DNA of 12,365 nucleotides from an uncultured Oscillospiraceae bacterium. GTDB taxonomy: Bacteria > Bacillota > Clostridia > Oscillospirales > Acutalibacteraceae. Within the stretch, counting starts at the first letter, position 1. Every line of letters starts with the position of its first letter. The DNA lies in the NCBI GenBank assembly GCA_900549055.1, contig URNB01000060.1, positions 1-12,365 on the forward strand, read 5' to 3'. Positions 7,195 through 12,365 of this stretch are shown here, in pieces. The notes beneath the pieces are model-generated. The model worked only from the letters and a program-made list of their open reading frames with translations. It was not told the DNA's origin and ran no database searches. The position numbers and the translations under genes are program-made.

Positions 7195-7716
7195 ATGAAA
7201 AATAAAAGTATTATTTTAAAGGTTATTGTTTCGGTCGTTACTGTTGCCGCGGTTATCTGTGCTGTATCTTTGACTCGCGATTTAATGAAAAAACATCGTA
7301 TCGAAACAAGAAAGCCTATTCTTAAAGTAATGTCAAGAAGTTCAGGAGGATGGATTACTTTTGGGAAAGAGCATTTTTACATCGTATATGATAACGGTGA
7401 TTATGAAGAAACAGAAGAATTTCAGTGTTCGGGTACGGAAGTCTATAAATTATATATGGTAGATGATATTGAAACTGATTTGGAAGGTATGCCGGCTTAC
7501 GCCAAAAATATAATTGAATATGCGGATAATCTTGAAAACAGTAATATATTTAATCTTTATGTGATAGGAGGCAGGTGCTTTTTTGATATTCACGACAGCA
7601 GAGGTATGCGTAAAAAGCATACAAGTACAGTCTTTGAATATTTTCCGGACGATAATTCCGTAAAAAGAATAGTTCAATTCAAAGATTATTACACACAGTA
7701 TGTTGAACTTTACTGA
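7195..7716 (+). CDS. Membrane-anchored protein of unknown function
   Basis: A 173-residue protein. Residues about 6-26 form one hydrophobic helix (ILKVIVSVVTVAAVICAVSL) preceded by MKNK and followed by a basic stretch, so it is either an N-terminal anchor or an uncleaved signal. The remaining ~145 residues are mixed alpha/beta with many Tyr and acidic residues and face the outside. The start has an AAAGGGTG ribosome binding site and lies 17 bases after the dockerin gene, so the two were probably co-transcribed. I do not recognise the family, and no catalytic motif is evident. It is followed by hairpins at 7729-7768 and 7841-7880. Confidence 0.72.
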   Translation: MKNKSIILKVIVSVVTVAAVICAVSLTRDLMKKHRIETRKPILKVMSRSSGGWITFGKEHFYIVYDNGDYEETEEFQCSGTEVYKLYMVDDIETDLEGMPAYAKNIIEYADNLENSNIFNLYVIGGRCFFDIHDSRGMRKKHTSTVFEYFPDDNSVKRIVQFKDYYTQYVELY

Positions 7717-7728
7717 TTACCTCTGAGA

Positions 7729-7768
7729 ACAAAAACCAATCACTTTTTTATGGGCGGTTGGGTTTTGT
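7729..7768 (+). terminator. Imperfect hairpin after the membrane protein gene
   Basis: A 13-position stem (7729-7741 with 7756-7768) has one mismatch and one G-U pair around a 14-base loop. It begins 13 bases after the stop at 7716. There is only a TTTT inside the 3' arm and no further T-tract, so termination is probably partial. Confidence 0.5.
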
Positions 7769-7840
7769 AAAATAAGTTTTCGGATAGCTATTTTGTGCGG
7801 TTTGAAATCAAACGATTTAGCAATGCTTTATAAAGATATT

Positions 7841-7880
7841 AAATCCCTGCCGATTTCAAAGGTGAAATCGGCAGGGATTT
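7841..7880. terminator. Perfect 18-bp hairpin, bidirectional terminator between convergent units
   Basis: AAATCCCTGCCGATTTCA (7841-7858) and its exact complement (7863-7880) flank the loop AAGG. The stem sits between the rightward gene ending at 7716 and the leftward gene ending at 7923, where a shared bidirectional terminator is expected. Short T-runs border it on both strands. The rest of 7717-7922 (about 206 bases) shows no convincing small gene. Confidence 0.75.
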
Positions 7881-7922
7881 TACTAATTGCGGCTTTCAAT
7901 TTCTTATCGTTTTAATCGATAT

Positions 7923-8252
7923 TCAAGCGATTTTTCCGACATTTTCTCTTTCCAAAAAGGCATTGAAAATTTGCCGTATATATTCCCAGCCACCGATACT
8001 CAAAAATTCATTTGAGAGATATTCGTCATATAACAGCGAGAGAATATTTGTGTGTGACGCCAAAACCTTTAAATCTTTTAAACCAAATTCGGTTTTTAGA
8101 TTGCTGTTAACCGCATAGCAATAAAGGTTTTTGTAAAAGTGAATTTTCCCGGCATTCTCAAATACTGTTTCGGTATTTTGGGAAAGCTGCTCTTTTCTGA
8201 AAGCCGTATACTCCTTTTTAATATTTTTGGTCAGTATATCTTCGTAAGACAA
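7923..8252 (-). CDS. DUF3848-like accessory protein
   Basis: A 109-residue protein on the minus strand, starting at a TTG (8252-8250) with a GAGGG ribosome binding site six bases upstream; no in-frame ATG lies nearby. The C-terminal ILSLLYDEYLSNEF followed by a helix resembles the DUF3848 family found on clostridial conjugative elements and phages. The match is from memory and moderate. It is the last gene of the leftward cluster, nine bases after the 49-residue microprotein, and ends before the bidirectional terminator. No catalytic motif or membrane segment is seen. Function is unknown. Confidence 0.7.
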   Translation of the reverse strand: MSYEDILTKNIKKEYTAFRKEQLSQNTETVFENAGKIHFYKNLYCYAVNSNLKTEFGLKDLKVLASHTNILSLLYDEYLSNEFLSIGGWEYIRQIFNAFLERENVGKIA

Positions 8253-8261
8253 ATTAAACCC

Positions 8262-8411
8262 TCATTTCTTATCGCAGTTTACATCTGTGATAGGTAATGC
8301 GCCCATTTCCTCACCAACATCTGCAAGGCGGTTTATCGCCTTAATAAGCGCCGGCAACTGATGTTCAAAAAAGATTTGTCCGTATTTTGTTTCGTGAAAT
8401 TGTAATCCCAT
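8262..8411 (-). CDS. 49-residue conserved-type microprotein
   Basis: The frame starts at ATG 8411 with an AAAGGA ribosome binding site and ends at TGA 8264-8262. It encodes a short amphipathic protein beginning MGLQFHETKYGQIFFEHQLP, followed by a helix (ALIKAINRLADVGEEM). Small proteins with an FFE.QLP.LI..L.RIA pattern recur on Firmicutes conjugative elements and are usually unnamed (from memory). Tight spacing to the DUF3848-like gene and a proper ribosome binding site support it as real. The helix with regularly spaced Leu, Ile and Ala suggests a partner-binding role. It would be missed at common minimum lengths for gene calling. Confidence 0.7.
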   Translation of the reverse strand: MGLQFHETKYGQIFFEHQLPALIKAINRLADVGEEMGALPITDVNCDKK

Positions 8412-8489
8412 ATTTAATATTCCTTTCCATTTTAATGCTTTTTAATATTACCGTCATAGTGTGTTTTAAAGCCACATTAGCTAAAAGCC

Positions 8490-8516
8490 GGAGCAAGGGC
8501 AAAATACCCTTGCTTC
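8490..8516 (-). terminator. Weak hairpin terminator after the 78-residue gene
   Basis: Positions 8490-8499 pair with 8507-8516 (10 bp, one G-U) around a seven-base loop. On the minus strand it follows the stop at 8523 and is trailed by TCCGGCTTTT, a short T-run offset by six bases. It probably attenuates rather than fully ends transcription between the PcfJ operon and the two small genes downstream. Confidence 0.5.
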
Positions 8517-8522
8517 CGTACT

Positions 8523-8759
8523 TTACGCCGCTTTATCCGTAGGCAAAGTGTGTGCTTTGCCTGCCGAATATTTGCCCTCGGTTATTTCGTGCAAAATTTC
8601 TCTGCACCTTTCTTCGTTTCCGCAGCCCGCGACCATAGTAACGCGATCGGGTCCGCTGCCCACATATACGCTTATACAGCCGTCAAATATTTGCAGCAGA
8701 ATATCCTCACGCTTGGCGCAGGCAGAAACAAGGGCGAAAAAAGAAGACATTTTTTCCAT
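8523..8759 (-). CDS. Small protein of unknown function downstream of PcfJ
   Basis: About 78 residues from ATG 8759. The ribosome binding site AAGGAG (8774-8769) is nine bases upstream and overlaps the TAA of the PcfJ-like gene, which decides this start over the in-frame TTG six bases earlier. The sequence has an N-terminal helix (MSSFFALVSACAKREDI), a beta-rich middle (LLQIFDGCISVYVGSGP) with a Gly-Cys-Gly turn, and a basic tail. Several Cys residues occur but no paired zinc motif. It belongs to the leftward operon. I do not recognise the family. Confidence 0.72.
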   Translation of the reverse strand: MEKMSSFFALVSACAKREDILLQIFDGCISVYVGSGPDRVTMVAGCGNEERCREILHEITEGKYSAGKAHTLPTDKAA

Positions 8760-8772
8760 AAACAATCACTCC

Positions 8773-10905
8773 TTACGCCGCTTCAAGCAGGTCTTTCATA
8801 AGAACATCAACAAGCCGTATTCCTCTCAGCTCTCCGCCGTGAATAAGAATGTTGTTTTCATCAAGCTCGGCAAATTCCTCAAGGCGTAACACCTTGCTTG
8901 TTTCCGCTAAAGATTTATCCTCTTCGCTTAACCTCTTCTTTATTACCTTTTGCCATTCTCTTAAAAACGGTTCGGCTGTAATAATATCTTCATCGTTGCG
9001 GTCATAGAGGGTTCGTTTTTGGCGGATAGTGCCGCCGGGTTCCACCTCTAAAGTATAGTAGGATACATCCGGCTCGTTTGTACGGCGCAAAAACAGAATA
9101 TAGCTTTCCCTGCGCTCAATGCGGTCAAGGTATCTGTCCTGTTCTGCAACGCAGTGGTGAAGATTTCTGCCCTCTGCAAGCACATCCTCAACACAGCTCG
9201 GTGCAATAACGGAAAATGTTTCCCCGGCATATTCGTACTTAGCCTTAACATATGAAAACACATCGGGCAAAAGGGGATAAGACTTTATTATCTCGTTTGC
9301 ACGCTCGTGAAGATCCTTGCGCTGCAGCAGATTTACAATCTCGGCATGCCGCTGCCTCAATTTGCCGGCACGGTATATAATGGCGTCGCTTGTATCAATA
9401 TTTAATTTTACCGCCATTGCAAGATAATCCTTCCATAAATCCATTACCTCATTACAGGTCATATTAAGCGCGTTCATCTGTTTGTTAATATAGTTGAATA
9501 TCTGTACCGCACTCATTCTGTCAGATATAAATGACAGGTCATTCGGCATCAGATTATGCCCTATAAACCATTTCTTTAGGTAACGGGATAAAAAGACATT
9601 TTGCCCTTTTTCGTATTGCAGCCAGCTTAAATACTTAAAACCGCCGTTTGTTTCCTTTAACTCTTTAAGCCTTACGGAATCTATACAAAGAATTTTTTTA
9701 AGGCTGCTACCGCCCGAATCGATGCGATGGCGAATATTAAAGCTCTTACCGTTTAATAACTCCTCGGCAAGCTCTGTAAACCCTGCCTTAATAAGCTTTT
9801 CAATATACGATGTTTCTTTAACCTGCATTAAAAATACTTCCGGATCAATTTTACCTTTATACTCATACCATTCGTTAAGCGCGGTACATTTCAGATCTTT
9901 TTCGGAAAGTTTCCTTAATGTCTTCTCGTATATTCTTCCGTTCACGGCATAATATTGGCTGCCGCATAACCTGCCGCCTATCCAGCGAAATGCCCGACGC
10001 TTGAAATCCCCGTAAAAGTATGCCCGCAGCGGCATACCTGCGTCATTACATATGATTCTTCTGGCTTCATAATAATGAAACTGCGGAGCAAAAGGCAAGC
10101 CTCGATGATATACTCTGTACGAATGAAATTCCCTCATCATAAGCCCGTCCTTGCAGCGCTGAAAAATATATGACGGATGCTCCTGTGTTACGAAATAGCC
10201 GAATCGCCCGAGAGATTTAAATGTTATTTCCTTATGGCAGACAGGGCAGATACCCTTTGAATTGTAATGGGGTTTTTCAACCGAAACCGTATTTTCACAA
10301 TATGTGCAATAGCCTTCTGTATACTTTTTGCGCGAATAATTGTAAAAAACAAAGTGTTCGTCGGTAGCCTCTTTGTCTAACCATTTTTCAAAATCCTTCG
10401 GCAGCTGCTTTGGGGTTTGCTTTAAATCCTCATCCCACGGGTCGGTTACCTTTCTGTGCCTTTTTTCAAGATTTTCCGCCATAACATCATCCTGATAACA
10501 AACAAGTATATTTGCGCCGCTTTTATCGGTCTTAAAATACTTTTTCAGTATTTTATTTGATTCGCGCGGGACATATACGGCATGACGGTTAAACCAACTA
10601 TCGGGCCAATAGAGGTTGCGGAGCGAGGCGGTAAGCCACTTTTCTTTCTCGTGACTGTAAGTGATATACTTTTTATTTTTCCTATCGAAATATATATCGT
10701 ATATCGGTTTTGTGCCGCCGTACCGCATTGCCTCGGTCATAAAAAAGGATACCTTTAAAACGCCTTTTTTGGTGCAGCACCTAAGATACGACCAATTTGT
10801 ATATTTATTTACCCTGACATCTTTCGGTTTATCTGCTTTGGCTCTGCGGAGCATATACGGAGTAGCCCGAAGCTTCGGCATTTTAAGCAACTCTTTTTTT
10901 ATCAT
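8773..10905 (-). CDS. pcfJ: PcfJ-like conjugation-associated protein with zinc ribbon
   Basis: A 710-residue minus-strand protein of the PcfJ family, named after the conjugative plasmid pCF10 of Enterococcus; its molecular function is not established. A four-cysteine zinc ribbon sits at about residues 200-223 (CTYC, then CPVCHK). The C-terminal PcfJ hallmark is at about 575-650: EDVLAEGRNLHHCV, then YLDRIERRESYILFLRR, YYTLEVEPGG and RQKRTLYDRN. The conserved His-His-Cys and the strand order look enzyme-like. Start ATG 10905 overlaps the upstream gene by 23 bases, implying coupled translation. Its TAA overlaps the next gene's ribosome binding site. It is the third gene of the operon behind the SAM riboswitch. 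No transmembrane segment is seen, so it is probably cytoplasmic. Confidence 0.88.
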   Translation of the reverse strand: MIKKELLKMPKLRATPYMLRRAKADKPKDVRVNKYTNWSYLRCCTKKGVLKVSFFMTEAMRYGGTKPIYDIYFDRKNKKYITYSHEKEKWLTASLRNLYWPDSWFNRHAVYVPRESNKILKKYFKTDKSGANILVCYQDDVMAENLEKRHRKVTDPWDEDLKQTPKQLPKDFEKWLDKEATDEHFVFYNYSRKKYTEGYCTYCENTVSVEKPHYNSKGICPVCHKEITFKSLGRFGYFVTQEHPSYIFQRCKDGLMMREFHSYRVYHRGLPFAPQFHYYEARRIICNDAGMPLRAYFYGDFKRRAFRWIGGRLCGSQYYAVNGRIYEKTLRKLSEKDLKCTALNEWYEYKGKIDPEVFLMQVKETSYIEKLIKAGFTELAEELLNGKSFNIRHRIDSGGSSLKKILCIDSVRLKELKETNGGFKYLSWLQYEKGQNVFLSRYLKKWFIGHNLMPNDLSFISDRMSAVQIFNYINKQMNALNMTCNEVMDLWKDYLAMAVKLNIDTSDAIIYRAGKLRQRHAEIVNLLQRKDLHERANEIIKSYPLLPDVFSYVKAKYEYAGETFSVIAPSCVEDVLAEGRNLHHCVAEQDRYLDRIERRESYILFLRRTNEPDVSYYTLEVEPGGTIRQKRTLYDRNDEDIITAEPFLREWQKVIKKRLSEEDKSLAETSKVLRLEEFAELDENNILIHGGELRGIRLVDVLMKDLLEAA

Positions 10906-11449
10906 ATTCCGTTTTCTCGCTTTCCTCTAAATTGACATTATACAGTCGGTTCGGCATAATTCTTTTCCCGTCAACCTTAACTAATGCTATTTGAATAATC
11001 TTTTTGCTGTTCGGTTCTTCCTTTGCAAAGCAAAGATAATCGCCTTTTTCACCCGAAGCAATGGGGTCTTTGCCGCGCACTATTACATAACCGTTCCGGG
11101 ATTTGCCGATTTCCCTTTCCACTTGGCTGCTGTTTGCCCTGAATGGGTGATCGTTTATATATGCGAGAGAATGTAACAGTAAATCCCTCAGCGTCAGACG
11201 CTTTAATATCGTTAAATGCGTACAGGAAATTTTACTGTCGCGTTCATCCTCGTCTATATCTCCGCCTGCGTCAACAATATAATATTCCGAATTTTTTATA
11301 TTCGGATAATAGTTAAAGCAGTCGAGGGGATTTTCGGCGCAATGAAAGCCGTTCTTTGCGCAATTTGCTTTTTCGGTCACATTAAGCCCCGGATTAAACT
11401 GATAGTCTCTGCATATCAGTCCCTTATCAAAGCCTTTATAAGCTAACAT
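10883..11449 (-). CDS. DUF7666-like protein between PcfK and PcfJ
   Basis: A 188-residue protein starting at ATG 11449 with GGAGG (11460-11456) six bases upstream. A longer in-frame reading to 11608 is rejected because it only antisense-overlaps and shadows the PcfK gene and has no ribosome binding site. It carries the signature MLAYKGFDKGLICRDYQF, then ANCAKNGFHCAENPLDCFNY, and later GGDIDEDERDSKISCT. This pattern recurs in hypothetical proteins beside pcfJ on mobile elements and resembles DUF7666 (recognition from memory). Cys and His are conserved in GFHCAENPLDC, but no activity is known. Its ribosome binding site overlaps the PcfK stop (TAGGAGGAT), so translation is coupled. Confidence 0.8.
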   Translation of the reverse strand: MLAYKGFDKGLICRDYQFNPGLNVTEKANCAKNGFHCAENPLDCFNYYPNIKNSEYYIVDAGGDIDEDERDSKISCTHLTILKRLTLRDLLLHSLAYINDHPFRANSSQVEREIGKSRNGYVIVRGKDPIASGEKGDYLCFAKEEPNSKKIIQIALVKVDGKRIMPNRLYNVNLEESEKTEYDKKRVA

Positions 11450-11459
11450 ACAAATCCTC

Positions 11460-12113
11460 CTAAAATAAAGAAAGCTGGTTGGTGTTTTCCGACTTTTCCT
11501 TCTCTTTGGGCGGTGGAGTCTCTTTCTTTTTTGCAGTAGACTTTTTAGCGGTTTTTGAAGTATAGGCCGGTGTGTATGTTTTCGGTTCAAACTTTTCCTC
11601 GTCCGCATAATCTACTTCAATTTTGGTTGAACGATAGTATTCCTCAGCCCAATCGTAGCAGAGATCGTCCGGAATGTCTATGCCTATAACGCCGTTTCCG
11701 TCCGGCTTTTCACCCGTAAGCTTCATATCTTCTTCAAGGTATTCCCGCGCTTTAATGTTTATATACTTAAAGCAGTTTGCAACGCTCTTTTTAGGATGAA
11801 GAATATTGCGGGAAAGGTTTTCGTTTTTCCTGCTCAATTCGATTATATAAGCGGCAACGCTTTCTTTCATATTGCGGCGGGTAATCCTTTCAACACCCGT
11901 CGCTATATTGTTTTCAGCCTGCTTTAATAATTCATCCGTGGAAAGCATTGTGTTCATTTCCCATTCGATCTGAATTTCTTCATCGCGAGCCGCCTTTTTA
12001 GCGTCAAATTCCGCCTTTCGCTTGGCTTCTTCCGCTTCAAAGGCTTTTTTTCTTTCAGCCTCGGTTTGCTCGGCTGTTTTTTCGGTGACTTCTGTTTTAT
12101 TATTGGCATCCAT
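11460..12113 (-). CDS. pcfK: PcfK-like protein with C-terminal QLSLF clamp-binding motif
   Basis: A 217-residue protein starting at ATG 12113, with AAGGAG (12126-12121) seven bases upstream; the frame stays open to 12185 but lacks a site there. Residues about 8-50 form a highly charged Glu/Lys/Ala coiled coil. The PcfK-like domain follows (about 52-170): LLKQAENNIATG, ESVAAYIIELSRKNENLS, KSVANCFKYINIKARE and DDLCYDWAEEYYRSTK. The tail is Lys/Pro/Glu-rich, looks disordered, and ends exactly in QLSLF at the C terminus, matching the canonical beta sliding-clamp pentapeptide QL[SD]LF. It is the first gene of the leftward operon, 60 bases downstream of a SAM-riboswitch terminator. PcfK belongs to the DNA-processing side of pCF10-type conjugation, but its biochemical role is not known. 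Confidence 0.85.
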   Translation of the reverse strand: MDANNKTEVTEKTAEQTEAERKKAFEAEEAKRKAEFDAKKAARDEEIQIEWEMNTMLSTDELLKQAENNIATGVERITRRNMKESVAAYIIELSRKNENLSRNILHPKKSVANCFKYINIKAREYLEEDMKLTGEKPDGNGVIGIDIPDDLCYDWAEEYYRSTKIEVDYADEEKFEPKTYTPAYTSKTAKKSTAKKKETPPPKEKEKSENTNQLSLF

Positions 12114-12172
12114 TTTTATGCTCCTTTTTCTGATAGTGTTTTTCGTGTTCTTTGCGTAATTCTCCATTACAC

Positions 12173-12203
12173 AAAAAAAATCCACTTGCGAAAAACAAGT
12201 GGA
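12173..12203 (-). terminator. Regulated intrinsic terminator of the SAM riboswitch
   Basis: On the minus strand TCCACTTG (12203-12196) and CAAGTGGA (12188-12181) form a perfect 8-bp stem with loop TTTTTCG, followed at once by eight T (12180-12173). It lies between the aptamer and pcfK. Its 5' arm and loop can instead pair with the 3' strand of aptamer helix P1, so it should form only when SAM stabilises the aptamer. Confidence 0.88.
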
Positions 12204-12231
12204 AGTGATAGCTGTAAATCAATCATCAAAT

Positions 12232-12349
12232 CCTCTTATTGTTCGAACATATATGTACTGTCAGGTACGATTCGCTCAGGTTGGCACCTTCCGTAGAGGG
12301 GTTGCCGTGACTTCACAGATCCTTTGTATCTCCATCACTCTGAATAAGA
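12232..12349 (-). promoter_or_regulatory. SAM-I (S-box) riboswitch aptamer upstream of pcfK
   Basis: Read on the minus strand. P1 is TCTTATT (12349-12343) with AATAAGA (12240-12234). P2a is GTGA (12338-12335) with TCAC (12310-12307) and holds the kink-turn-like TGGAG/TGAAG internal loop. P2b is AGAT/ATCT with loop ACAAAGG. The conserved GGCAACC lies at 12306-12300 and AAGGTGCCAA at 12290-12281. The pseudoknot is loop AGG (12323-12321) with CCT (12280-12278). P4 is CGAA/TTCG with an inner GTAC/GTAC hairpin, and the 3' end AATAAGAGG resembles the family GATAAGAGG. Together these match SAM-I class S-adenosylmethionine sensors. Downstream lie an intrinsic terminator and pcfK, giving an off switch at high SAM. 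No methionine-metabolism gene follows in the window. Confidence 0.87.
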
Positions 12350-12351
12350 AA

Positions 12352-12357
12352 ATTCTA
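12352..12357 (-). promoter_or_regulatory. Possible -10 box for the riboswitch transcript
   Basis: TAGAAT on the minus strand sits so that transcription would begin around 12345-12349, right at the first bases of aptamer helix P1. The -35 box would lie beyond the window edge, so this cannot be confirmed here. Confidence 0.35.
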
Positions 12358-12365
12358 AAAATATT

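Noticed and set aside
7841..7880. Perfect 18-bp hairpin as an attachment or recombination site
   Set aside because: Its position between convergent genes and its small 4-base loop fit a bidirectional terminator; no matching repeat is seen elsewhere in the window.
8548..8889. Plus-strand open frames (starting at 8548 and 8550) over the 78-residue gene and PcfJ 3' end
   Set aside because: They are antisense to a coupled operon with good ribosome binding sites and show no family resemblance.
11450..11608. N-terminal extension of the DUF7666-like frame up to 11608
   Set aside because: It lies inside the PcfK-like gene in another frame, is Arg/Lys-rich junk in composition, and the ATG at 11449 has an ideal GGAGG.
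12114..12185. In-frame upstream extension of PcfK to 12185
   Set aside because: It would begin inside the terminator and T-tract of the riboswitch and has no ribosome binding site; ATG 12113 has AAGGAG at optimal spacing.
1..12365. CRISPR array, tRNA or rRNA genes, insertion sequence transposase
   Set aside because: No regularly spaced repeats, cloverleaf sequences, rRNA segments or transposase motifs were found on either strand.

Overview
The window looks like part of an integrative conjugative or similarly mobilised element in a Clostridia genome, most likely an anaerobic gut Oscillospirales/Ruminococcaceae bacterium. The grounds are a Gram-positive type IV secretion ATPase, PcfJ- and PcfK-like proteins, strong AGGAGG-type ribosome binding sites, moderate GC with AT-rich spacers, and a secreted-type protein ending in a type I dockerin, as in cellulosome-forming Ruminococcus relatives. 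The genus is inference only.

Layout. Positions 1-2636 (+) hold the conjugation ATPase VirB4, cut by the left edge and apparently fused to a PrgI-like membrane segment. A palindrome-rich spacer and a promoter with an inverted-repeat operator lead into a four-gene operon (2811-4065, +): a small DUF6788-like protein, a DUF3990 protein with ADP-ribosyltransferase-like motifs, and two small partner proteins (one DUF3791). It closes with a strong terminator. A second accessory unit (4108-4893, +) has a consensus promoter, a palindromic operator, an AbrB/SpoVT antitoxin and a RelE/ParE toxin. Next comes an antitoxin-like gene (4935-5432) whose 3' end runs into a decapitated secreted hydrolase with two Ig-like domains and a dockerin (5309-7177). 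This junction looks like a deletion scar. A membrane-anchored protein of unknown function follows (7195-7716).

The right half is transcribed leftwards and converges on a bidirectional terminator region at 7729-7880. In transcript order it encodes PcfK-like (11460-12113), a DUF7666-like protein (10883-11449), PcfJ-like (8773-10905), a 78-residue protein, a weak terminator, a 49-residue microprotein and a DUF3848-like protein.

The most striking feature is upstream of this operon. The minus strand at 12349-12232 folds as a SAM-I (S-box) riboswitch aptamer, followed by a clean intrinsic terminator (12203-12173). An antiterminator can form between the 3' P1 strand and the terminator's 5' arm. Conjugation-associated pcfK/pcfJ genes therefore appear to be under S-adenosylmethionine control: off when SAM is plentiful, on when it is scarce. 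In addition, the PcfK-like protein ends exactly in QLSLF, the canonical beta-sliding-clamp binding pentapeptide, suggesting a link to the host replisome.
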